Shown here in pieces: positions 56,189 to 64,000 of a stretch of 64,000 bases of DNA. The position numbers were made by a program, and so were the translations under genes. This stretch comes from Pyrenochaeta sp. MPI-SDFR-AT-0127 (taxonomy: Eukaryota > Ascomycota > Dothideomycetes > Pleosporales > Cucurbitariaceae): positions 434,001-498,000 of the forward strand of contig JAGTJM010000003.1 of the NCBI GenBank assembly GCA_020747015.1. Direction: 5' to 3'. The notes below the pieces were generated by a model. That model saw nothing but the letters and a program-made list of their open reading frames with translations. It did not search any database and was not told the origin of the DNA. How positions within the stretch are numbered: the first letter of the stretch is position 1; each line of letters begins with the position of its first letter.

Positions 56189-56888
56189 ATGCATTCTATC
56201 AACTCCCTCTACGCGCTTACCCTTGCGCTTGTGGTCAGCTCCATCCATGCGAGCCCTCTCACCAAACCTTTGGACGAGTTCGCCGAGCTCGACCGCAGGG
56301 CCACAGTTGACTGCGGTGGTACGTCTCAATGTTATGTGATTCCATTGACATAGGCTAATACCTAGATGGTAGGCGGCTATCGATTCCTTACCGCTGCTCA
56401 GAACAAAGGGTAAGCTTCTAGATGGGTAACACAATATATCAAAACAGGCAGCTAATATTCTTCAAAGCTATGACGATGCTATTGCTCATCTCGATGCCGG
56501 AACAACAGTGACTGGGAACAACCAAAGTAAGTTATCCAGAATATATAAATCAAGCAGTATGGGGTTGCTGACAGCATAAAACTAGAGGCCTGTATGTAGT
56601 CTTTCTAATAGCCATATTCGCTATCACTGATCTTTCATTACAGACCCCGAATACTACGGTGACCAGCCAGCAGTTGTCGGTATTCCAGCATCATGCAAGG
56701 GCCCAGCCGTTAACGACCTCCGTATCTACCCGGTATACGTTCAAGAGACTACGACGTTCACTGCAGGCTCGGCTCCCGGCCAGGATCGTGTAGTCATCGC
56801 GCGACATGCTGATGGTACCCGTGAAAGGTGTGGCCTCATTACTCATCGAGGCGCGGCCGCTGGTCAGTTCAAGTGGTGCGGCATCTGA
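56189..56888 (+). CDS. Secreted RNase T1/N1-fold protein, probably catalytically altered
   Basis: Exons: 56189-56318, 56373-56409, 56468-56526, a 6-nt micro-exon 56586-56591, and 56644-56888; 158 aa. The signal peptide (MHSINSLYALTLALVVSSI) is followed by a short pro-region ending in Arg-Arg (AELDRRATVDC), a Kex2-like site. The mature part resembles guanyl-specific fungal ribonucleases: GYDDAIAHLDAGTTVTGNN, then AYPEYYGD at the family YPHxY position, PGQDRVVIARHADG (with the family Arg) and CGLITHRGAA (with the family His). Four cysteines are kept in the mature part. At the YPHxY position His is replaced by Glu, and the catalytic Glu before Trp/Phe-Pro seems replaced (LRIYPVY), so activity may be lost. 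The family includes secreted ribonuclease effectors; the role here is inferred. Confidence 0.75.
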
Positions 56889-57752
56889 GTATTTTTGGGG
56901 GCTTGCATAAGCCTTCAGGGGTGGTTCGGCAGTGATAGACGCGTTTGAAACGGTCAAAGCCATTCATTTTAGATATCTGTTGTTGGTAGTTTCTTGTGTG
57001 TTTGTGATTCATGAAATACTATCGGTCAACCTCACTGCTCAGACATGATATCTTATGATGTGAAGTAAATGTCACGAGAAAGAAAACTCTGGCAAATGTG
57101 GCGACTGTAGGTACAACCCAAAGGGCGTAATGAGTGTAACATCTTAAAAACCCCACAATCTTAAGGTAGCATTTGCCTAACGTTACAGTCTCTGTCAGAC
57201 TTCTCATAATGACGACTTGCAAAAAGGCAAATAAGCCATTAACGACCAGTGTTAAGGAGGAAATACGATTCAGAAATGCCCCGAGCGCATAAGCCAAAGC
57301 CGAGGGCGCCTCAATGATCGACGAGGTGCGGTCCGCCGTGAACTGGGGGCTATAGAAAGTTTAGAGCTGTGATTGGCTAGCATACAAGACTATAGTGAAG
57401 CAGGTGGCTGCTTTGAGCCAAGTGCTAGTTTCCTAATAAGCGTGCACTGCCGCTAGTTGCCTTATCCATTGTTTCTGGAGTATTTCAAAGTCAGCCTAGA
57501 GCAATTGACGTAATGGGAGGATGCAAGGCCCCCAAACGAGGTCCGCCAGTGCCGTGATGACAGTTAATGCTCCGCTGGTGACGAACGAACGTAGTGCCCC
57601 ACTAGAAGTAGACTTTGGCCACATGAGCCTTGCTGCTGCCTATGAAATGCTCCCCCCCATTCCAACTTGGCTTATTCTACCTCGGTTTCATTTAAGATTT
57701 ATTAGTACACTGGCGAAATCTCGTGAAGGAAACAATCACTTTCATTACCAAG
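56889..57752. other. Intergenic region with possible gene remnant
   Basis: About 860 bp. A minus-strand frame at 57019-57297, extending open to about 57350, reads like a hydrophobic protein fragment (see findings) but has no start, splice context or known domain. The rest should contain the DUF3632 promoter. Confidence 0.4.
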
Positions 57753-58671
57753 ATGACTAGTACCTGGGCGCAAACAAACTGGCTGTGCGACGTCTACGGC
57801 GAGGACCGTGGCGACGGCACACGAAAGCTGCCAAATGGATCTGTGCAATCACAACTTCTCAGTATCATTGATGACTTGCTCTTACACAAGTCGTCACCTA
57901 AAGACTCGGCCGCTAAAACATCATCACTCATTCTATCCCAGCAGGACATCGGCACTCCTTGGAGTAATGTATTGGGATTGTGCCTTAACGCGGCCGAGAA
58001 TTTCGAGGACAAAAAAGACTTGAAGGCGCTTGGGGACTATATGGTAGAGCTAGCGAGCCTTCCTGACGCCATCAATGAAGGTGCTGAACCGAAGACACTG
58101 GACGTAGGAGGAGAGACATCGCGTATAGAACCAGGTCAGGCGGTTGTGTTTGAAGAAGGCAAACTGTGGAGGGACCTGCCGATGTTTTCTTGGAATGTGA
58201 CTGAGAGCTTCCAAGGTGAGTAACAGTCGCTATGATTCGTATCGCTTCCCTTTCTTACCATGAAGCGCAATAGGGCCAGAGAAGTACCTTGCGAACCTGA
58301 GCTCGCCAGCGTCCCCAGACACGGCAAAGGCAGCCTGGAGGAACCTCAATACCTACATCGCCCTCATTGCTCACAATCCTGGTGCTCAGAGAATACCCGT
58401 TCTCGCAGGCATGGCGACGCTCTCTCTCAAGACCTTGGCCATGGCACTGGAGTACTCACGAGACACCCGGCTCGGGAAAAACACTGAGCTGCATGTACCC
58501 GCAGCAGCACAGTGGTTCCGGATCGCAGGAGATAAGATTGAGAGGCTCTGTAGAGATGGAACGGAGCGAATGACTGCTGGCGATCTTTGGACAGGTAGCG
58601 GAGGTGGCGAAGTGTGTGACTACGCAAGGCTGCAATTCTGGAAGGCTAGGATCGCGAAGTACGGATACTAA
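57753..58671 (+). CDS. DUF3632 family protein, unknown function
   Basis: Exons 57753-58215 and 58274-58671; 286 aa. The ATG at 57753 (MTSTWAQTNWLCDVYGEDRG) was preferred over an upstream GTG in the same frame. The protein is soluble and mostly helical, with segments VQSQLLSIIDDLLLHKS, ALGDYMVELASLPDAINEG, KLWRDLPMFSWNVTESFQGP (across the intron) and LNTYIALIAHNPGAQRIPVL, ending FWKARIAKYGY. This matches the layout of fungal DUF3632 proteins, which are lineage-expanded and often located in variable regions. No catalytic motif was seen. Confidence 0.8.
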
Positions 58672-59208
58672 GTGGGCAATGCAGTGATGCCGATGAGAAC
58701 ATTCAAAACATTGTACTCTATAAAAGTCCATACGCACGTCGGTGCTTACAAATATTTGGTTTAGACTGGCTGCCTCACAGTGAATCACTACATTGGGATT
58801 ATCAACTAAGGATAACAAACTACAACCATTTGTCAATCTTCTGCAATGTGCTAGTAATCACTGAAACGGATTATTTGGAGCCCTCGACGCCACATACCAT
58901 CATATCAACCTTGCTAGATCGGCTGGGGTACACTGCATGAGAACTTAAATGGCTAAGTTGTAAAAGAAGAGCTAAATCCTATGGAATGGTACCATGAACA
59001 AAGGAAAGAAGCCAATGTGAGTGAATTTCGCCAGCTTTGTTGTAGACGAAACGATATCTATATCATGCCTGTCCATCTGATACACAATGTCTCTCTGTGC
59101 AGCATCGTCAATCATATTTCATCTATCATGCATCTGGTCCGTATGAGCCATTACTACACGGATGCCATCCAAGAAAAAAGCACCGCGACTCTCTTGTCTG
59201 ATGAACAT
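58672..59208. other. Convergent intergenic region DUF3632 / eIF3d
   Basis: About 540 bp of 3' flanks. A plus-strand frame reading into the eIF3d gene on the opposite strand (58981-59673) is an antisense artefact. Nothing else was seen. Confidence 0.5.
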
Positions 59209-61042
59209 TTACTCCTCATCATCCTCCGCTGGCGCCTGCAGCTCTTCGATGTCCTCCTCCTCAAAGGTGTGGAGAGGCACGGAGTACAAACGGAGAAGAG
59301 ACTTGTTGGGATCTTTGATCAGAACGTACTTGCCCTCGTCCATCCGAAGGACCATGTCGACAATAGTACGGACGATAGCCCATCCGTTGTTAAGGTTCAG
59401 TGCCATCTGGGATGCAAAGTCACGAGGCTTGTTTGTGAGAACACCAAGAATAACATGGTCGTTGTTGTTCTTGGGGTTAGAACGAGAAACGAAACTGCAG
59501 TCTGGTTAGCTTTAGCTGGGAGTAGATTGTGGAGGTACATACCCAAGTTTCATAGTGTCAGCTTTGGCCAGAATACTCTGTACGGCCCAGCGAGCAAGTT
59601 TGCAGGAGTTATTCTTCATTTCAGTGGCCAAGACGGCACCTCTTTGGCTAGCCAACTTCGACCTCCAATCTAGAGCACCGCCAGCGCCCTGTGCCTTGTT
59701 GTCGAACTCATTCAGTGCCTTGATGGTGAGGTATTGGTCTTCACCATTAATGTTGTTCTTGATCACAGCATCCAACTCTGTTCGGACAATCAGATGCAAT
59801 GGCTCCTCATCCTTCTCCAAAGACAGGTCAAATCGGCGGTATCTGTAGGCTTTCGATGCTGGTGGGTCGCTCTCCTCCTCCTCATTGTAGAATGGATGCT
59901 CGTGCGCCATGGTAACCTTGTTCGTCTCGGACTCAGAGACCACCTGAAGTGGGAAAACGTTGTTGATGTGTGTGGCTTCTTGCATGAGGGCACCGGGGCT
60001 GTTGATTGAGTCTTTATTACCCTCTGATATCTCGAGAGGCGCGTCTGCAGCATTTTCGTTGACGGTGACCATGTCCAGGTTGGAGCCATCGCGTTTATCG
60101 ATGAAGACTTTGTTGCCCCTCTTGGTGAAGACAAGATCCCAGGAGTAGACAGACTTTGTGGCACACATCAGCATGGACAGGATGCTATCCGTGGCAAAGA
60201 CGGTAGCTTCATCTTTGTCTGCAAGTTCCTGGATGACGGGATCACTGGAAGTCGTAACGTTGTAAGCAGCGCGTTCGAGGATGTTAAGTCTCCGCTCCGA
60301 GGTCTTCGCGCCTGGCTGCTTGTCGTAGGTACGGTCGTAGTAGTACAGGAAGCCGTAGTTGTCGATGTCCTCGCCATCGCCCGTATCCAGATTCAGCTTA
60401 CCCAGACGAGAGAAGTCAATCTCCTCCATGACAGACCACTCCGGCTTAACTTGAACAGAGGCATCCCGGTTGCGCTGAGGCTTGTCGTCTCTCCAGCCAA
60501 ACCGCCTACCTCCCCTACCACCACGGCCGCCGCGTTGGTTGTCATACTGTTGTCCACCGCGACCGCCAACACGCTGGAAGGTACCACGCCCTCCTCGTTG
60601 GCCTGCCTGTCCGCCCCGCTGTCCTCGTCCACGGAAGACGGTGCCACCTCCTCTTCCAAATCCTCGTCCTCGTGCCGACGTGCGTGTGTTATCAACAACG
60701 GAGAAGGTGGCTTCTTCTTCTGCGGCCTGGATTGCGAATGGATTCGTCTGCTGGTTTGCGCCATACACTTGCTGGTCTGAGGGGCAATTGTTAGACTAGT
60801 CTAAAACTTTTACATGTGCCTATTAAATCCATACCTCTGTAGTTCCGGTTTCCATACTGCTGACGTCCTCCTCGCTCACGATCCTTGCCCTCTGTCCAGT
60901 CGGCCATGCGACCCAATTTGTCTGCTTTCGAGTAAGGCGCGAACGGGACGCCGTCGAGCATCGTCTCGGTGGAGACCGTAGGTCCCCATCCTTCAGTGGC
61001 GGGCAGCGCGGACACGAGGTCCAATAGTGACGCGGGAGCCAT
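59209..61042 (-). CDS. EIF3D: Eukaryotic translation initiation factor 3 subunit D
   Basis: Subunit of the eIF3 complex with an mRNA-cap-binding fold. Exons: 61042-60835, 60776-59543 and 59494-59209; 575 aa. It starts MAPASLLDLVSALPATEGWG and continues with PFAPYSKADKLGRMADWTEG. An Arg/Gly-rich stretch (residues about 100-165, GRGFGRGGGTVFRGRGQRGG and repeats) may bind RNA. The conserved core includes WSVMEEIDFSRLGKLNLDTG, GFLYYYDRTYDKQPG, CATKSVYSWDLVFTKRGNKV and ALDWRSKLASQRGAVLATEM. The last exon adds SNPKNNNDHVILGVLTNKPR and an acidic tail ending EDDEE. Size and order fit fungal eIF3d. Confidence 0.96.
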
Positions 61043-61667
61043 GTTGTCCGAGGGGTTTGAGTGTTGATGTTGCACCCTGTTGTTGCCGCACACTCACCTC
61101 GAAAATGCTCGAAGTGGGCTGCCAAGATTATCACGCTAAGGAAAATTGATGAGCCGTAACCCCGCGCTAAAACGTTCCATTGAGCACCGCTTTGTCCTCA
61201 CTGAAATCAAAACTTTGTACATGGCCCGGCGAGTGTTTTGCAGGCGGCGTAAAAGCACGCGTCAACTCTTGCTTTGTGACTATGGGTTCTGTCCTTACTC
61301 TCGAGATTAAAACTAAAGCAAATTCGGCAAAAGCAGAATGCACATTGGCCCACATGGTGATGAAGCTGAACATGTAGACTCTATGACTGGAGACTTAACT
61401 CCTACGTGCCTCCTATGGTTCAATTATATGTCGGGGTAGAAAATAGCATATCAAAGGAGAGGTAGCCAGGGGCACAGGCCAGCGGCGCCAAGCCATTGAC
61501 CATCTCTCAACTACTTGCACCCAGCTCCTTGCCTTGACAGCAGGCCCCCAGAATCATTCACCCCCGGTCGGATTACCATTGGCATGTGTATAATTTTTTA
61601 ATGTAGCTAATAGACCGTGTTATAATGGCAGCTCAACAACGTCATTCAACTATATTCGGCATCAACC
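61043..61667. promoter_or_regulatory. Divergent promoter eIF3d / unknown fungal gene
   Basis: About 625 bp between divergent genes. An AT-rich stretch (TATAATTTTTTAATG, about 61589-61603) lies about 70 bp before the plus-strand ATG. No other element was recognised. Confidence 0.45.
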
Positions 61668-62921
61668 ATGGTCCATGAGATTCTTGCTCACATCTCTGCA
61701 CCCGCGACTCCACAGAATGACGAACTGTATCGCTCATTAGCCGATGCCTATTTACAGTTCGAGTCTGATAAAACCTTCGAGGATAAGCCGCGACGGAAAG
61801 ACGATGACTTAGACCGGCCTACTGGTTCCGAGCCAAGTATTTTCGCAAAAGGAAACGAAGGGAAGTCAGCCTATGCAAGTGCAGATACCTCGATCGTCTC
61901 AAATAGTAAGGATTCGTATGGTAGTTTTCCATCCCATATATCTTTCGAAGACCCAGCGAAGGTCCAAGAGGATATCATTACCCAACCATCAAGTAGACTG
62001 GCCAGACTCGAACACAATTATACGGAGTGGAAGCGTCAGAATACTCCTAGGTCAAGCGTTTCGGGTGCACAGCGACGAAATGAGCAACCTCTGGATGGTT
62101 TGGAAGATGCTGATACGGCCTTCATTGAGAATACGCAATTAGCGGCTCAGGCATTACAAAGTCAACTCGAAGACAATTTCTCGACGACGTTTGAGGACAC
62201 ATCTGAGGACGAGCTTCATACTGCAATGAGGCCTGGTCAAAAATGTCCATCAGCCGTGGAGCATGCCCGGCACCATGATCGACGACCGACAACGGAAGAT
62301 TTGGCGTCAGCTAGCTCGACACCTCAAGCAAAATTCAGCGATAGCAACGATGATCATGCTGGAAAGGTACCTTTGGAAGACGCGCTGGGTCTTTCTGTTT
62401 CCACTGGCAATGATGCACGGGCAGTTCAATCGTGGTCAAATGATCCAATTATTACAATTGAACCCATGGACTTCACCAAACTCCCAACTGTTGTTTTTCC
62501 TCCAGCACCGAAGATATCTGTTACTTGCCCAGATGTCCTACCTTCACAAGTTACAAGGTGCCTCGCAACCGTCAAGTTAGAAAATCCAACACGCTTCAAA
62601 GTGAGCAAGAGGGTTTATTCCCCGAAGTTTGATGATCGTGGACACTGGACAGTCAATTGCTCAAAATGGCCAGCCAAGCTTCAACAAGAATTTTGGTCCG
62701 CTCTCCACAACCACATAGTTAGTGGCAGACTTGGCTGGGGCACAACGCTACACCAAGAATCTACTTCTTCTCGAAGACTTGGCCAGGTCAAGCTGTACTG
62801 CTGGGGCGAAGTCGTAGAGCATATGTGGTTGGTGTTATGGCTCTGCTCCAAGGGGAGGGTATCTGGGTCCAGATCAAACTGGGTTGATGCTGATGGCGAA
62901 GCGATTTTGGAGGTACCATAA
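61668..62921 (+). CDS. Fungal protein of unknown function with conserved Trp-rich C-terminus
   Basis: Single exon, 417 aa, starting MVHEILAHISAPATPQNDEL. Family not recognised. Residues about 1-300 are hydrophilic and mostly disordered, with one likely helix (SRLARLEHNYTEWKRQNTP). The last ~110 residues are compact and probably a folded domain with many Trp: DDRGHWTVNCSKWPAKLQQE, FWSALHNHIVSGRLGWGT, GQVKLYCWGEVVEHMWLVLW and SNWVDADGEAILEVP. No membrane segment, signal peptide or catalytic motif was seen. Confidence 0.75.
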   Translation: MVHEILAHISAPATPQNDELYRSLADAYLQFESDKTFEDKPRRKDDDLDRPTGSEPSIFAKGNEGKSAYASADTSIVSNSKDSYGSFPSHISFEDPAKVQEDIITQPSSRLARLEHNYTEWKRQNTPRSSVSGAQRRNEQPLDGLEDADTAFIENTQLAAQALQSQLEDNFSTTFEDTSEDELHTAMRPGQKCPSAVEHARHHDRRPTTEDLASASSTPQAKFSDSNDDHAGKVPLEDALGLSVSTGNDARAVQSWSNDPIITIEPMDFTKLPTVVFPPAPKISVTCPDVLPSQVTRCLATVKLENPTRFKVSKRVYSPKFDDRGHWTVNCSKWPAKLQQEFWSALHNHIVSGRLGWGTTLHQESTSSRRLGQVKLYCWGEVVEHMWLVLWLCSKGRVSGSRSNWVDADGEAILEVP

Positions 62922-63303
62922 GGCGTACAGTAGGACGGCATGGGTATTGTAGTACTATATCTCAAATAGGAATACAAAGTCAAGCTGGAGAAGTCATGAT
63001 TGGGCACCATATATAATGCTACATACTTTCTTACGCCGCGCATTTGAATCAATCGCACACATCAATCTAGCGAATCTGCGGAATCTCAAATCAGCACAGT
63101 GTATGACTGGTTTCTTGCCATTTGGGAATGTTTCATTCCTCCCTGACATGGCTTTGATAAGCGTTGTTGCACTATGAAACGCCGACGCCAAGGGATGCGT
63201 TCGGAGCTGATCGTTCACCCTTCAACTGTGCCTCAACCCCGTGGCAGCGCGCAACGTGTCCCACCGCTGAGAAATGTGATTCTCTAGACACCCTATATGA
63301 AAA
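62922..63303. other. Intergenic region upstream of the phosphodiesterase gene
   Basis: About 380 bp between two plus-strand genes, holding a 3' flank and the downstream promoter. No recognised element. Confidence 0.5.
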
Positions 63304-64000
63304 ATGCCTTCACAGCTCCACGACGAATCCCATAGGATCGCAAGCTTTGACGCCAGCGCGGACGAACGAACCCTCTGCGAACGAGCCTCCGATGATGAAG
63401 GCTATGATGGCCGGCCCTCTGGCGAGCTATCTGAAGGCGACCATGATATATTAGAGTCAGAAGACGAGCGAGAAAGGCTTTTGACTCAGAAGGATGGCGT
63501 AACCGGCATATTTGGCCGCAAAGGGTCGGGTGTCAAGATTGGGAAGCTGTCGAAGAAGAACGCGGAAATGAAAGAGCGGAAGAAAGATCGCAATGAAGAG
63601 TCAAGCGCTCTCATGTACGAACTAGAGGAGGGAATTGGAGGGTCAAGCACGAGTCTAAGATCAAGGAGGAGTTCAGAGAGTGATGAGCAGAGGTTACGTA
63701 CGATGCGACTGCAGAGGAAGGTGCGTTGAACCTGCATTTGCGTGAACGAAGCTAAAATAAACTACAGACACGTAGAAAGCAAATATGGCGGCGGACATGC
63801 ATATACATCTCGATCGTCGCCCTGTTTGTTGTCCTCTTGGGCGCTGCATACCGCCTCTCAACTTCCGATCGCAAGACGGCCACGGCGACCATGATATCGA
63901 ATGGAACGGCGCTTTTCGCTCCAACAACAATACTTATATCACTGGATGGTTTCCGCGCCGATTTTCTTTACCGCAATCTCACCCCTACACTCAATCAATT
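63304..64000 (+). CDS. Type I phosphodiesterase / nucleotide pyrophosphatase (NPP family), 3' partial
   Basis: Exon 63304-63720, a 47-bp intron, then exon 63768 to the window edge; 216 residues seen. It starts MPSQLHDESHRIASFDASAD. The N-terminal ~140 residues are acidic, then basic (KLSKKNAEMKERKKDRNEES), facing the cytosol. A signal-anchor helix (CIYISIVALFVVLLGAAYRL) follows, then TTILISLDGFRADFLYRN and LTPTLNQ, the start of the NPP catalytic domain, whose LDGFR Asp is a metal ligand. The nucleophilic Thr and remaining metal residues would lie beyond the end. A type II membrane ectoenzyme that hydrolyses nucleotide phosphodiesters outside the cell or in the vacuole is expected. Confidence 0.9.

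Noticed and set aside
58981..59673. 230-codon plus-strand frame at the eIF3d 3' end
   Set aside because: Antisense to conserved eIF3d exons.

Overview
The window is a nuclear chromosome segment from a filamentous ascomycete (Pezizomycotina). Genes carry short introns (about 50-120 bp) with GTRNGT donors and CTAAC/CTGAC-like branch sites. Gene spacing is about 1 kb and protein families are fungal (CreB, DUF1776, DUF3632, DUF7918-like, GT34 mannosyltransferase, PIR-like wall protein). Overall style suggests Dothideomycetes, perhaps Pleosporales; this is an inference. No tRNA, rRNA, CRISPR, intact transposon or bacterial-type operon was seen. Twenty-six protein-coding genes are called. For the multi-exon genes complete in the window, the exon lengths given add up to an open frame ending at the stated stop.

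Layout, 1-31 kb: 5'-truncated LSD1-type histone demethylase; deubiquitinase CreB; type-1 thiolase-like protein; polytopic membrane protein with a cysteine-bearing ectodomain; tail-anchored-looking disordered protein; GT34 alpha-mannosyltransferase (Mnn10/Mnn11 type); large single-pass membrane protein; phosphate/metabolite MFS transporter; small PIR-like/GPI-like wall protein; ribosome biogenesis factor Noc4.

Layout, 31-52 kb: a dense housekeeping block with ATP synthase subunit 4, an HXXXD acyltransferase, TFIIF beta (Tfg2), COP9 subunit 4, mitochondrial ribosomal bL21m, Nsa2, a DUF7918-like disordered protein, the Wss1 DNA-protein-crosslink protease, a DUF1776 SDR-like membrane protein and a Sel1-repeat Nif1/Dsf2-like protein. 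Several pairs share short divergent promoters (Noc4/ATP4, bL21m/Nsa2, Tfg2/Csn4).

Layout, 52-59 kb: a gene-sparse pocket between housekeeping genes. It holds an 8-cysteine small secreted protein, a secreted RNase T1/N1-fold protein that appears to lack two catalytic residues and seems to use a 6-nt micro-exon, and a DUF3632 gene. This effector-like pocket is the most interesting part of the window. The right end returns to eIF3d, an unknown fungal protein, and the 5' part of a nucleotide pyrophosphatase/phosphodiesterase.

The genes do not form one pathway. Loose themes are chromatin and protein quality control (LSD1, CreB, Csn4, Wss1), ribosome and translation (Noc4, Nsa2, bL21m, eIF3d), and the cell surface (GT34, PIR/GPI protein, membrane proteins, secreted proteins).
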